Source of the DNA: Hymenobacter rubidus
GTDB lineage: Bacteria; Bacteroidota; Bacteroidia; Cytophagales; Hymenobacteraceae
Reading direction: 5' to 3'
DNA: 64,000 nucleotides
NCBI RefSeq assembly: GCF_016734815.1
Contig: NZ_JAERQF010000015.1
Span: forward strand, 47,769 to 111,768
The notes under the pieces were generated by a model. That model saw only the letters and a program-made list of their open reading frames with translations, was not told where the DNA came from and did not search any database. Position numbers and translations under genes: made by a program. Of this stretch, positions 50,303 through 59,990 are shown one piece after another (the first letter of the stretch is position 1; each line of letters starts with the position of its first letter).

Positions 50303-52918
50303 CTATTCCTTCTGGAAAGCCAGTGAAGCCTGCTGGCCTCCGCTCACGTAGCGAACGAGGTAGTGGCCGGCGGCAAGGCCGTTGAGGTCGAGCGAAGTCT
50401 GCTGCGAGCCGGCCACGCAGGGCACGGTAGCCACCCGCTGGCCCAGCGCCGAGTACACCGTAATGCTGGCTTCGCGGCTGGCGGCCGGGTGCACCAGCAG
50501 GCAGTGGGAAGCTGCCGGGTTGGGGTAGAGCTGGAGCTGGCTGGCCAGGGCAGTGCGCGAGCTGCTTGCTACCAGCGATTCACCTTTCACCATCACGTTC
50601 TTGAGCGTGGCAAAGCGCGTGCTGGTGCTGGTAGAGCCGCAGGCAAAGTACACGCGGAACGTGAGCCGCTGCCCCGCTTGCAGCGTGGGGCCGGTGGCGC
50701 CGCTGAAAGCCAGGCGGTAGGTAGAGCTGGTGCTGGTGGTCAGAATGGGCGTGGCAAATGCGCCATTGGCGGTGCTCAGCAGCGGGCCGCCGGGGCCTTT
50801 GCCGCCGGTTACGTCGGCCGAGTCGGTGGCGAAGCCGCTGCGCGACCACACCACGGCTATTTTCGTGTTGCTCGTCGAGCCGGTGTAGTAGGAATTGAAA
50901 ATAACGGAGTCGACGCGCACGGCCGTGCTGCCGCTCGGGGCCACCGTGAATTGCTCGTAGTAGGTGCGGTTCAGCACGCTGCCGTTGCCGTTCACGGCAC
51001 TGGTCCAGCCGCCGTCGGCACCGGGCGCCAGGGCCTGGCCGTAGGTGCGCGAGTAGGGCGGAATGGTGGCCGTGGCCGAGCCACTCGATACCTGCAGCTT
51101 GCGCAGCGTGGGCGTGCTGGCGGTGATGGTGCTGGGCCGCACGGCGGTGCTGTCTTGGTTGTTGCGGCTCATGGGCCACCACAGCAGGTTGACGGCCTGC
51201 GGCAGCGCGGCCGTTTGCGTCAGGCCCGATACCGGGATGGTAACGGTGGCGGCGCCGGCACTGGTCAGGGTCAGGTTGCCGGCCGAGGTGCCGGGCGCGG
51301 CGGCGTTGAGGCGCACGCTGAGCGTGGTGCTGGCCACGGCGCCGGTGCTGCTCTGGGCAATGACCAGGGGCGTGGCCGCGCCAAACCACGTCGTGCCGCC
51401 ATTGGCCGATACCTGGAAGCCGGCCGGGGGCGTCACCGTCACCCCCGTGGTCAGGTTCTCGGCCGACAGCAGAATGCTTTGCGAAGCCGAGGGCACGCTG
51501 CCCCCCTGCAGGAAGGCTTGCAGCGTGCCCGTGGTGAAGATGGTGGGCGTGCTGGAAATTTCGAGCGTGTCGGTGATGTGCGCCGCTAGGCCTGTTTTCG
51601 AAGCCCGCACGTAGTAGTAGTACGAGGAGCCGGGCGCCGGAATGGCATCGGTGGTGGCAAAGTTTACGTTGATGGCATCAACTGCCGTCGTCGTGTAGAG
51701 CTGCGTGTAGGTGCCCCGGCGCGTGCTGCTGCGCATCACCTGGTATTGCACGCCCGTGATGGGCCAGCTGATGTTCCAGGTGAGGTTAGAGGGAAGCGTA
51801 GCGGTGCCTTTCACGGCCATGAAATTGGACACCGCAATGCTGCGGGCCTGGCTGGGGCAGAAGTTGGGGTACACCGTGCAGGGGTCCCAGGTGCCGAGTA
51901 CGTTTGGTTTCGAGTACGTCGTAGTGTCGGCATCGGTAAGCTGAATGGACCACGGCACGCGCTGGCTCACGTTCACGAGGGCGCCGTTTACGTCGCGGCT
52001 CTTGTACTCGGCGTAGGTAATGACGCTGGTGTTGGTGCCGCTGTCCCAGGCGCTCCAGCCCACCGGGTTGATAACGTTGGGGCCCATCACGGCCGAAATC
52101 CAGACCACTTTGTTGTTGGCCGGGTTGGTATTGGGCGTGCCCGAGTTCTGCCAGGGCCGGCCCAGCGTGTAGGTAGTAGTGCCGCGGTTGGCGGGCAGGT
52201 AGCACTTGCGGAACACGTAGCCATACGGCTGGCCGGCGGGGGTGTTGGCCGCCGTCACGTAGCCGCCGCTGCCACCGTCGCGGCGCGTCTTGGGGTAGAT
52301 GATGCAGCCGTCGAACAACGCCGTAGCTGCGCCAAAAATGAAATCGACTACGCCGTCAATGTAGCAGTCTTTAAAGTAGTTGCGGGTGCCGGCGTTGTTG
52401 GTTAGCACGGTGTCCTGCCCGCCCAGAAAGCGGCAGTTTTTGAAGGCCACCCGGTCGGCGCCTACGTTGAGGGCCAGCGCCTGCGGCGCGTCGCCGGTCG
52501 TGTTTTCCACGGTGAGGTTGAGGGCCGACACATCGGGCGCGCTAATCATCAGCGTAGCCGAGTTCGAAGTGCCGTAGGTGCCGCCGCCGGGAATGGGCTT
52601 GCCCGAGTAGTCGTCCCAGGAAATGATGGTGTTGGCCACGCTCTCCCCAATCAGCTGCAAAAAAGGCTTGTTGCTGGGTACGGTTACTTTCTCCCGGTAC
52701 TTGCCATTTTTGATAAAGATGGTGTAGACCGCTGTGCGGCCCGTAGGCGCCGCATTGATGGCGGCCTGCACGGTGCGGTAGGCTCCGCTGCCGTCCTGGG
52801 CCACAACGAGGTCGTAGGTCTGCGCCTGGGCCGTGGCGCTAAGGGCCAGCAGGAGCACAAAGACGCAGCGCGTCAGCATGCTCATCGAGAAAAAAGTAGT
52901 TAAGCGTTTCATAAGCAA
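50303..52918 (-). CDS. Pectinesterase (CE8) with T9SS sorting domain
   Basis: Protein of 871 residues; signal near residues 12-33 (MLTRCVFVLLLALSATAQAQ). The CE8 domain (about 35-345) has VAQDGSGAYRTVQAAI, catalytic Asp in GGQDTVL and VVDFIFG, and TLGRPWQNSG. It is followed by an Ig/Fn3-like region (about 370-450), a beta-sandwich repeat with AENLTTGVTVTPPAGFQVS and an approximately 180-residue beta domain. The C-terminal T9SS type A domain has YPNPAASHCLLVHP and LAAGHYLVRYVSG. It is the secreted counterpart of the 35347 enzyme and should de-esterify pectin outside the cell. It is probably co-transcribed with the pectate lyase gene 60 bases upstream. Confidence 0.9.
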   Translation of the reverse strand: MLMKRLTTFFSMSMLTRCVFVLLLALSATAQAQTYDLVVAQDGSGAYRTVQAAINAAPTGRTAVYTIFIKNGKYREKVTVPSNKPFLQLIGESVANTIISWDDYSGKPIPGGGTYGTSNSATLMISAPDVSALNLTVENTTGDAPQALALNVGADRVAFKNCRFLGGQDTVLTNNAGTRNYFKDCYIDGVVDFIFGAATALFDGCIIYPKTRRDGGSGGYVTAANTPAGQPYGYVFRKCYLPANRGTTTYTLGRPWQNSGTPNTNPANNKVVWISAVMGPNVINPVGWSAWDSGTNTSVITYAEYKSRDVNGALVNVSQRVPWSIQLTDADTTTYSKPNVLGTWDPCTVYPNFCPSQARSIAVSNFMAVKGTATLPSNLTWNISWPITGVQYQVMRSSTRRGTYTQLYTTTAVDAINVNFATTDAIPAPGSSYYYYVRASKTGLAAHITDTLEISSTPTIFTTGTLQAFLQGGSVPSASQSILLSAENLTTGVTVTPPAGFQVSANGGTTWFGAATPLVIAQSSTGAVASTTLSVRLNAAAPGTSAGNLTLTSAGAATVTIPVSGLTQTAALPQAVNLLWWPMSRNNQDSTAVRPSTITASTPTLRKLQVSSGSATATIPPYSRTYGQALAPGADGGWTSAVNGNGSVLNRTYYEQFTVAPSGSTAVRVDSVIFNSYYTGSTSNTKIAVVWSRSGFATDSADVTGGKGPGGPLLSTANGAFATPILTTSTSSTYRLAFSGATGPTLQAGQRLTFRVYFACGSTSTSTRFATLKNVMVKGESLVASSSRTALASQLQLYPNPAASHCLLVHPAASREASITVYSALGQRVATVPCVAGSQQTSLDLNGLAAGHYLVRYVSGGQQASLAFQKE

Positions 52919-52977
52919 TGGTTTGGGTGGGAAAGAAAAATTGCGTGGCTTGCCGCAGCCGACTAAGCCGGAAAAGG

Positions 52978-54741
52978 TTATTCGTGTGCTAGCTTCACCG
53001 TCAGGGCTCCGTCGGGGCCCTGGTAGCGAACCAAGTAGAGGCCGTGGGCGAGGCCGGCCAGGGGCAGCAGCGTCTGGGCCGTGCCGGGCTGGGCGGTGGC
53101 CGTGCGCACCCGGCGGCCAGCGAAGGTGTAGATTTCGATGGTGGCGGCGCGGTTGGCGCTGGGGTGCGTGAGCGTGAACTGCTCGTGGGCCGGGTTGGGG
53201 TACACACCCAAAGCCAGCTGCTCCGTTGTGGGCCGGCTGCTGAGCACCACGCCTGCCACCAGGCTGTTGAGGTAGTTCTCCAGGTTGGTGTAGCCGTTGG
53301 CGCCAATGCCTTGGCGGTCGCCGGGGCTGTTGGGGTTCAGGCCGTGGGCGGTTTCGTAGGCATCGGGCATACCGTCGTGGTCGGTGTCGGTGGGCGCAGC
53401 CCCGCAGGTGAGCACGGGCCAGGCCGTTTGCGACACGCTGTAGGGCGTGACGTGGGCTGGAAAGCCGCCCTGTACATCTATCAATCCGCCGGTGCGGTTG
53501 CGCACGTCGTTCACAATGCGTTGGTCCAACACGTCGCGGGCGGGCAGCACGCAGCCGGCCTGGGCCAGCACGGCGGTGTAGGCGTCCTGCGCCGTTTGGG
53601 TGGGCAGCCCCACCGTGTTGAACGGCGTCGTCACCTTAATCTGCACGGTATCGGTGCGGGGAGCACTGCCCGGGGCCACGCCCAGCCAGTTGTTCCGGGT
53701 CGTGTTCGGGTAGCCGTCCACGTAGTTGCCACTCAGGTAGGCGTGCGGAAACGGCAGCGCCGAGCTAAAGAATGGGTAGAACACCATGGACTTAATGGGC
53801 ACCCCGCTGGTTGAGCCGTTGGAGGTGGCGGGCCCAAACTTGTAGTAGTTGTTCACCATGTTATAGGTGCCACCTTCTCCCCCGTTGGTGCTGTAGGAGC
53901 CCCAGTCGTAAATAACATTGTTGCGAAAATCGGCCAGCTCAGCGCCGGCTACAGCCGGCGTCAGGCCGCCGCTGCCGGAGAACCGGGGCATCCGGCCCTT
54001 GCAGTGGGCCATGAGGTTGTGGTGGAAAGACGCGTGGCGCCCGCCCCACACGCCCCCAAAACCGTGGTGCTCAAAGTCGGTGTCGCCCGCCTCAAAATGA
54101 TAGGAGTAGTCCAGCGGCTCTGAAATCAGGTTCCATTGCAGCGTGGTGCTGTCGCCCTGGTAAAAGGAGCAGGCCTCGTCGGTGCTCCAGCTCATGGTGC
54201 AGTGGTCCACAATGGTTTTGATGTTGAAGCGGCCACCGAAGGCATCGTCCGAACCGGCCCCGTCCACCATGCCAATGTTCTGGTACCGGTCGCCCATCCG
54301 AAAGCGCATGAAGCGCACGATGACGTTGTTGCCGTTCACGGTCACGGGCCGGTCGGCGAGGCAAATGCCGTCGCCGGGCGCCGTCTGGCCCGCAACGGTG
54401 GTATTGGCCGGAATGCGCAGCTGCGTGAGCAAATGAATGGTGCCGCACACCCGAAAGACAATGGTGCGGTTGGGCGCTGCCGTAGCCGACTGGCTGCACG
54501 CGTAGCGTAGGGTGCCGGCAACGTTGTTATCGTCCAGCGAAGTCACTTCATACACTACTGTAGGCGCTGTGCTCGTCCCGCGGCCGCCGCTCGTGTATTT
54601 GCCCGCGCCCTCCGCGCCGGGGAAGGCAACCAATCGTTGCGCTTGCGTCGGCAGCGTCAGGGCCAGCAGCCACCCCAAAACCAGCAGGGGGGCATAAGAC
54701 TTCCGCGGTGCTTGAAAACTGTTCGGTCGATATAATTTCAT
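52978..54741 (-). CDS. Pectate lyase (PL1-like) with T9SS sorting domain, second copy
   Basis: Protein of 587 residues with signal YAPLLVLGWLLALTLPTQAQ. The beta-helix begins LVAFPGAEGAGKYTSGGRG, with VDHCTMSWSTDEACSFYQGD, GVWGGRHASFHHNLMAHCKGR and ADFRNNVIYDWGS. A calcium-type loop DTDHDGMPDAYETAHGLNP is followed by a T9SS type A domain (YPNPAHEQFTLTHP, LAHGLYLVRYQG). It is the same architecture as the 33379 enzyme but clearly diverged. It is the first gene after the divergent AT-rich control region and therefore probably the promoter-proximal gene of the pectin operon. Confidence 0.9.
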   Translation of the reverse strand: MKLYRPNSFQAPRKSYAPLLVLGWLLALTLPTQAQRLVAFPGAEGAGKYTSGGRGTSTAPTVVYEVTSLDDNNVAGTLRYACSQSATAAPNRTIVFRVCGTIHLLTQLRIPANTTVAGQTAPGDGICLADRPVTVNGNNVIVRFMRFRMGDRYQNIGMVDGAGSDDAFGGRFNIKTIVDHCTMSWSTDEACSFYQGDSTTLQWNLISEPLDYSYHFEAGDTDFEHHGFGGVWGGRHASFHHNLMAHCKGRMPRFSGSGGLTPAVAGAELADFRNNVIYDWGSYSTNGGEGGTYNMVNNYYKFGPATSNGSTSGVPIKSMVFYPFFSSALPFPHAYLSGNYVDGYPNTTRNNWLGVAPGSAPRTDTVQIKVTTPFNTVGLPTQTAQDAYTAVLAQAGCVLPARDVLDQRIVNDVRNRTGGLIDVQGGFPAHVTPYSVSQTAWPVLTCGAAPTDTDHDGMPDAYETAHGLNPNSPGDRQGIGANGYTNLENYLNSLVAGVVLSSRPTTEQLALGVYPNPAHEQFTLTHPSANRAATIEIYTFAGRRVRTATAQPGTAQTLLPLAGLAHGLYLVRYQGPDGALTVKLAHE

Positions 54742-54854
54742 ACGTCAAGTGCTAATGGGTGGGAGTAAGCGGCAGAACAGGGCATCTGGGTATAAGATGA
54801 AGTAAATGTGAATGGAACTTTAGTAAGAAGCAAGAAAATGGTCAAAAAAAGTAT

Positions 54855-54880
54855 CGGGAACGATGCCGGCATCGTTCCCG
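54855..54880. promoter_or_regulatory. 26-bp perfect palindrome, putative operator
   Basis: CGGGAACGATGCC (54855-54867) and its exact complement (54868-54880) meet without a spacer. The even length and central CG resemble LacI-family operators. It lies 114 bases upstream of the pectate lyase start. Confidence 0.55.
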
Positions 54881-55114
54881 GAGCTTGCATCATTCTATCA
54901 AAAGGCATGAAAAAGCTAGTTACACGCCGTTTGATAGATTAAAATCAATGAAAAGTAAACTCGATATAAAACAATGATTTACAGGTAATTAAATAAATAA
55001 TGAATAATTTTGATAACCATGCCATTGATTAAAATTCTGATTAAAATACAATTTTTATTCGGTGCGCCATTTAAACGGACAGAAAAACATGTTTTGTTCG
55101 AAAATGCTTTGTAT

Positions 55115-55128
55115 CGGTATCGATACCG
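55115..55128. promoter_or_regulatory. 14-bp perfect palindrome, putative operator
   Basis: CGGTATCGATACCG, central CG, 78 bases upstream of the GH43 ATG. It is a plausible LacI-type site for the xylose operon, possibly recognised by the same or a related regulator as the other palindrome. Confidence 0.5.
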
Positions 55129-55206
55129 AATAGGACATTAAGAAAAAGTCCTTTTCTTTGTCTTATCAACGGCTGACTTCAACAATTGTATTCATCTTGT
55201 TAATTC

Positions 55207-56895
55207 ATGCATATATCCCGCCCTTTGCCTGACTTGCTACGCCGCCCACAGGCAACTGCTCCCCGTTGGATGCATGCCCTGCTGGTGTTGCTGGCGCTGG
55301 GCCTACGGTCGGTTCCGGCCCATGCCCAAAGCTCCTTATCGAAGGTGTGGGTGCCCGACCTGGGCAACGGCACTTACAAAAACCCGGTGCTATACGCCGA
55401 CTACTCCGACCCCGACGTCGTGCGGGTGGGTGAGGATTTTTACTTAACCTCGTCGAGCTTCAATGCTGTGCCGGGCCTGCAAATCCTGCATTCCAAGGAC
55501 CTGGTGAATTGGTCCATTATTGGGGCAGTATTTGAGCAACAGCCGCCGCTGGCGCGCTACCGCGAGCCCCAGCACGGCAACGGCGTGTGGGCCCCGGCCA
55601 TTCGCTACCACAACCAGGAGTTCTATATCTACTACCCCGACCCGGACCTGGGCATTTTCGTGACGAAGGCCAAAAACCCGGCCGGGCCGTGGTCCACGCC
55701 CGTGTGCGTGAAGCAGGCCACCGGCTGGATTGACCCCTGCCCGCTCTGGGACGAGGACGGCAAAGCCTACCTCGTGCACGGCTTCGCGGGCAGCCGTGCC
55801 GGCATCAAAACCATCCTGGCCATCAGCCCCATCAGCCCCGACGGTCAGCGCCTGACTGGCCGCGATGCCTTGGTGTTCGACGGGCATAAGGACCAGCCCA
55901 CGCTGGAAGGTCCCAAGTTTTACAAGCGCAACGGCTACTACTACATTTTTGCCCCGGCCGGCGGCGTGCCCACGGGCTGGCAGCTGGTGTTGCGCTCGAA
56001 AAACGTGTACGGCCCCTACGAGGAACGCATTGTGATGGACCAGGGCAAAACCAGCGTCAACGGCCCGCACCAGGGCGCCTGGGTGAACACCAGCACCGGC
56101 GAAGACTGGTTCCTGCATTTCCAGGACCAGGGCCCGTATGGCCGCGTGGTGCACCTGGAGCCAATGGTCTGGAAAAACGACTGGCCCATTATCGGCGAAG
56201 ACCCCGATGGCGATGGCAAAGGCCAGCCCGTGCTCACGCACCGCAAGCCCACCATCAAAGGCCCGGCGCCGACGCGGGCCACGCCGCCGACATCCGACGA
56301 GTTCAGCGGCAACACCTTGGGCCTGCAATGGCAGTGGCACGCCAACCCCCAGGACTATTGGGCCTACCTCAACGGGCCACGGGGCTACCTGCGCCTGTAT
56401 TCGGTGCAACAGCCCGAGGGCACCAAAAACCTGTGGCAGGTGCCCAACCTGCTGCTGCAAAAGCTGCCGGCCGAGGCGTTCAGCGCCACCACCAAGCTCA
56501 CGTTCACGCCGCGCGTGGAAGGCGAAAAAGTGGGTTTGCTGATAATGGGTCTGGATTATGCCTACCTGTCGGTGGCCAACGTGGGCGGCAAGCTCCAGCT
56601 CAGCCAAAGCACCTGCCTCAACGCCGACAAGCTCACGGCCGAAACCAGCACGCCCGCCGTGGAAGTCCCAGCCGCCAAAGCCGGCCAACCCCTCTACCTG
56701 CGCGTGGCCGTGAAAGCCGGCGCCAAATGCCAGTTCAGCTACAGCCTCGACGGGCAGAGCTTTCAGCCGCTGGGCGCTGAGTTTCAGGCCCGCGAAGGCA
56801 AATGGATTGGGGCCAAAGTGGGCCTGTTCAGCACCCGCCCCGCCAAGTTCAACGACTCGGGCAATGCAGATTTTGATTGGTTTAGAATAGAGTAA
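55207..56895 (+). CDS. Glycoside hydrolase family 43 (beta-xylosidase/arabinofuranosidase)
   Basis: Protein of 562 residues with signal peptide (HALLVLLALGLRSVPAHAQ). The five-bladed propeller begins with KNPVLYADYSDPDVVRVG, catalytic base Asp68, and has the catalytic acid candidate Glu234 in LEGPKFYKRNG. The C-terminal beta-sandwich (about 365-560, SDEFSGNTLGLQWQWHANPQ, GLLIMGLDYAYLSV) is the GH43_C2/DUF1349-type module typical of exo-xylosidases and arabinofuranosidases. It releases pentoses that feed the xylulokinase and isomerase encoded next. It is the first gene of the plus-strand operon. Confidence 0.9.
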   Translation: MHISRPLPDLLRRPQATAPRWMHALLVLLALGLRSVPAHAQSSLSKVWVPDLGNGTYKNPVLYADYSDPDVVRVGEDFYLTSSSFNAVPGLQILHSKDLVNWSIIGAVFEQQPPLARYREPQHGNGVWAPAIRYHNQEFYIYYPDPDLGIFVTKAKNPAGPWSTPVCVKQATGWIDPCPLWDEDGKAYLVHGFAGSRAGIKTILAISPISPDGQRLTGRDALVFDGHKDQPTLEGPKFYKRNGYYYIFAPAGGVPTGWQLVLRSKNVYGPYEERIVMDQGKTSVNGPHQGAWVNTSTGEDWFLHFQDQGPYGRVVHLEPMVWKNDWPIIGEDPDGDGKGQPVLTHRKPTIKGPAPTRATPPTSDEFSGNTLGLQWQWHANPQDYWAYLNGPRGYLRLYSVQQPEGTKNLWQVPNLLLQKLPAEAFSATTKLTFTPRVEGEKVGLLIMGLDYAYLSVANVGGKLQLSQSTCLNADKLTAETSTPAVEVPAAKAGQPLYLRVAVKAGAKCQFSYSLDGQSFQPLGAEFQAREGKWIGAKVGLFSTRPAKFNDSGNADFDWFRIE

Positions 56896-57007
56896 AATAC
56901 AGCGAATGTGCCGGAGGTGAAAAAGGTGGCAATGAGTCGATAATGACTGGTTGGTTTTCGCATTCTTTTCATCCTGCACATTTCATCACATCCTACACAT
57001 TAGGGCT

Positions 57008-58546
57008 ATGCTTTTGCTTGGAATTGACCTCGGCACCTCGTCCGTGAAAGTATCGGTACTGGATGCTGCGACGCAGCGCTGCCTCGTCTCGGTGAGCTAC
57101 CCCGAAACGGAACGGGAAATCCGCAGCCTGCAACCGGGCTGGGCCGAGCAGTCGCCCCGGCAGTGGTGGCACGATGTGCAGGAAGCCATTCGGCGGGCCA
57201 ATGCCACGCAGGCCTATAACCCGGCCGAAATCGGCGCCATCGGCATTGCCTACCAGATGCACGGGCTGGTGCTGGTAGATGCGGCCAATGAGGTGCTGCG
57301 CGATTCCATTATCTGGTGCGACAGCCGGGCCGTGCCCTACGGCGACGAGGCCCGGCTGGCCATCGGCGAGGAGCGCTGCCAAACCCATCTGCTGAACTCG
57401 CCCGGCAACTTCACCGCCGCCAAGCTGGCTTGGGTGAAAGCCGTGGAGCCGGCCGTGTACGAGCGCATCGCCAAGGTGCTGCTGCCCGGCGATTTTCTGG
57501 CCCTGCAGCTCACCGGCGCGGCCACTACCAGCATTTCGGCCCTGTCGGAAGGCATCTTCTGGGACTTTGCTCGGCACGAGCTGTCGGAAGACGTGTTTCG
57601 CTTCTTTGGCTTCGAGCCCGCGCTGATTCCGCCGGTACAGGACGTGTTTGCGGCGCACGGGCACCTGCAAACCGCCGTGGCGCAGGAACTGGGGCTGCGG
57701 GCCGGCATTCCGGTAAGCTACAAGGCCGGCGACCAGCCCAACAACGCCCTTTCCCTGAACGTGTTGCAGCCCGGCGAAGTGGCGGCCACGGCCGGTACGT
57801 CGGGCGTTATCTACGCCGTGACCGACCAGCTGTTTGTGGATGAAAAGTCGCGGGTGAATGCCTTCGCGCACGTCAACCACACGGCGGAGCAGCGGCGGCT
57901 GGGCGTGCTGCTGTGCATCAACGGCACCGGCAGCCTCAACCGCTGGCTGCGCGGCGTGGCGGCCCCCGAGTTGAGCTACGCGCAGGTGAACGAGCGCGCC
58001 GCGGCCGTCCCGGTCGGGTCCGATGGCTTGCTGTGCCTGCCCTTCGGCAACGGGGCCGAGCGCATGCTGGAAAACCAGCAGGTGGGCGCGCATTTCCACG
58101 ACATCGACTTCAACGTGCACACGCCCGGCCACCTGCTGCGGGCGGCACAGGAGGGCATTGCTTTCGCTTTCCGCTACGGCTTGGACTTGATGCGCGCTGG
58201 TGGCCTGTACCCCACGGTGGTGAAAGCCGGCTACACCAACATGTTTTTGAGCGACGTATTTGCCCAGGCTTTTGCCGACGTGACTGGCCTGGCGGTAGAG
58301 CTCTACCAGACCGACGGCAGCGTGGGGGCTGCGCTGGGGGCTGGCATCGGGGCGGGCATTTTCGCTACTTCCGACGAGGCCTTCCGGCACATGCGGCGCC
58401 TGCGGCTGGTGAGTCCCGGCCCGGCCGCGGCCGCCTACGAAACCCACTACCAGCGCTGGAAAACCCACCTGCTACAGCGCCTCCCGGCGACCCTCCCCCA
58501 GCCCACACATCATGCAGAGCGCAGCGAAGCATCTTTACCGCATTAG
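57008..58546 (+). CDS. xylB: Xylulokinase
   Basis: FGGY-family kinase of 512 residues that phosphorylates D-xylulose to xylulose 5-phosphate. The start at 57008 (MLLLGIDLGTSSVKVSVLDA) gives the P-loop-like phosphate motif at once. Substrate contact QMHG (83-86), catalytic Asp242 in KAGDQPNNA, and the ATP-site AATAGTSGVIYAV are present, and the FGGY C-terminal domain has VVKAGYTNMFLSDVF. The last ~13 residues (THHAERSEASLPH) are encoded by the left arm of a family B palindrome, which also provides the stop. The native C-terminus has thus been replaced or extended. Same operon as GH43, xylA and GH2. Confidence 0.95.
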   Translation: MLLLGIDLGTSSVKVSVLDAATQRCLVSVSYPETEREIRSLQPGWAEQSPRQWWHDVQEAIRRANATQAYNPAEIGAIGIAYQMHGLVLVDAANEVLRDSIIWCDSRAVPYGDEARLAIGEERCQTHLLNSPGNFTAAKLAWVKAVEPAVYERIAKVLLPGDFLALQLTGAATTSISALSEGIFWDFARHELSEDVFRFFGFEPALIPPVQDVFAAHGHLQTAVAQELGLRAGIPVSYKAGDQPNNALSLNVLQPGEVAATAGTSGVIYAVTDQLFVDEKSRVNAFAHVNHTAEQRRLGVLLCINGTGSLNRWLRGVAAPELSYAQVNERAAAVPVGSDGLLCLPFGNGAERMLENQQVGAHFHDIDFNVHTPGHLLRAAQEGIAFAFRYGLDLMRAGGLYPTVVKAGYTNMFLSDVFAQAFADVTGLAVELYQTDGSVGAALGAGIGAGIFATSDEAFRHMRRLRLVSPGPAAAAYETHYQRWKTHLLQRLPATLPQPTHHAERSEASLPH

Positions 58547-58599
58547 TAATCCAATCGATTTAACAAAGCGGTAAAGATGCTTCGCTGCGCTCTGCATGA
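58510..58599. repeat. Palindromic repeat, family B, copy 5, overlapping the xylB 3' end
   Basis: Arms 58510-58541 and 58568-58599 are perfectly complementary over 32 bp (TCATGCAGAGCGCAGCGAAG...). The left arm is translated as the end of XylB and the TAG stop (58544-58546) is in the loop. Confidence 0.9.
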
Positions 58600-58638
58600 C
58601 CTAAACTCTTTTAATTAAACCTGTTAATACATCCATCA

Positions 58639-59967
58639 ATGCCAATTCTAACTGCTTCCAAAACCCTGTTCTCCAGCATCCCGCAAATCAAGTTTGAGGG
58701 ACTGGAATCCGATAACCCGCTGGCGTTCCGCTGGTACGACGCCGAGCGCGTGGTGGCGGGCAAGCCCATGAAGGACTGGCTGCGCTTTGCCGGCGCCTAC
58801 TGGCACTCCTTCAACGGCAACGGGGCCGACCCGTTTGGCGAGCCCACCCACCTATTCCCGTGGGATTCGGAAAAAGACCCCATCACCCGCGCTAAGGCGA
58901 AGATGGATGCCGCCTTTGAGTTCCTGACCAAGCTCAACCTGCCCTACTACTGCTTCCACGACGTGGACGTGGTGGACTACGGCAACGACGTGGCCGAAAA
59001 CGAGCGCCGGCTGCAAACCCTGACCGCATACGCCAAGGAAAAGCAGCAGGAAACCGGCCTGAAACTCCTTTGGGGCACGGCCAATCTGTTTTCGCACCGC
59101 CGCTACATGAACGGCGCCGCCACTAACCCCGATTTCCACGTGCTGGCCCACGGCGCGGCCCAGGTGAAGGCGGCCCTGGACGCGACCATTGCGCTGGGCG
59201 GTGAGAACTACGTGTTCTGGGGCGGCCGCGAGGGCTACATGACCTTGCTGAACACCAACATGCAGCGCGAGCAGGAAAACTTCGCCCGCTTCCTGCACAC
59301 GGCCAAGGACTACGCCCGCCGCAACGGCTTCATCGGCAATTTCTTCATCGAGCCCAAGCCGATGGAACCCACCAAGCACCAGTACGATTACGACGCGGCC
59401 ACCGTCATCGGCTTTCTGCGCCAGCACGGCTTGCAGGACGACTTCAAGCTGAACCTGGAAGTAAACCACGCCACACTAGCGGGCCACACCTTCCAGCACG
59501 AGCTGCAGGTAGCGGCCGACGCCGGCATGCTCGGCAGCATGGACGCCAACCGCGGCGACTACCAGAACGGCTGGGACACCGACCAGTTTCCGAACGACAT
59601 CTACGAGCTGACCGAGGCCATGCTGGTGGTGCTGGAAGCCGGCGGCCTGCAGGGCGGCGGCATCAACTTCGACGCCAAAATTCGCCGCAACTCGACCGAC
59701 GTGCAGGACCTGTTCCACGCCCACATCGGCGGCATGGACCTGTTTGCTCGGGCGCTGATTACGGCCGATAACGTGCTGCAAAAGTCCGACTACAAGCAGC
59801 TGCGCCAGCAACGATACGCTTCCTTCGACAGCGGCGCCGGCCAGGCCTTCGAACAAGGCCAGTTGACGCTGGAGCAGCTCCGCGACTATGCCGCCGAGAA
59901 CGGCGAGCCGGCCTCCCTCAGCGGCCGCCAGGAGTATCTGGAAAATATTCTCAACCGCTTCATCTAG
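58639..59967 (+). CDS. xylA: Xylose isomerase
   Basis: Protein of 442 residues, the usual class II length, cytoplasmic, converting D-xylose to D-xylulose with two divalent metals. Key segments: [21 protein letters not shown] with His107, [22 protein letters not shown] with metal-binding Glu and Lys, [13 protein letters not shown] and the metal-site [19 protein letters not shown]. All are intact. It lies 92 bases after xylB, with a family B palindrome between. It closes the route from extracellular xylosides to the pentose phosphate pathway. Confidence 0.97.
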   Translation: MPILTASKTLFSSIPQIKFEGLESDNPLAFRWYDAERVVAGKPMKDWLRFAGAYWHSFNGNGADPFGEPTHLFPWDSEKDPITRAKAKMDAAFEFLTKLNLPYYCFHDVDVVDYGNDVAENERRLQTLTAYAKEKQQETGLKLLWGTANLFSHRRYMNGAATNPDFHVLAHGAAQVKAALDATIALGGENYVFWGGREGYMTLLNTNMQREQENFARFLHTAKDYARRNGFIGNFFIEPKPMEPTKHQYDYDAATVIGFLRQHGLQDDFKLNLEVNHATLAGHTFQHELQVAADAGMLGSMDANRGDYQNGWDTDQFPNDIYELTEAMLVVLEAGGLQGGGINFDAKIRRNSTDVQDLFHAHIGGMDLFARALITADNVLQKSDYKQLRQQRYASFDSGAGQAFEQGQLTLEQLRDYAAENGEPASLSGRQEYLENILNRFI

Positions 59968-59990
59968 CGCCTTTTGAACAGGCTCAGTCA

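Larger units (their letters stand above)
54742..55206. promoter_or_regulatory. AT-rich divergent control region between the pectin and xylose operons
   Basis: 465 bases without a gene. The part from about 54890 to 55080 is very AT-rich. Two perfect palindromes (54855-54880 and 55115-55128) both begin close to a GTATCGG sequence (54851 and 55111 on). I could not identify an exact TAnnTTTG promoter for either direction. Confidence 0.6.
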
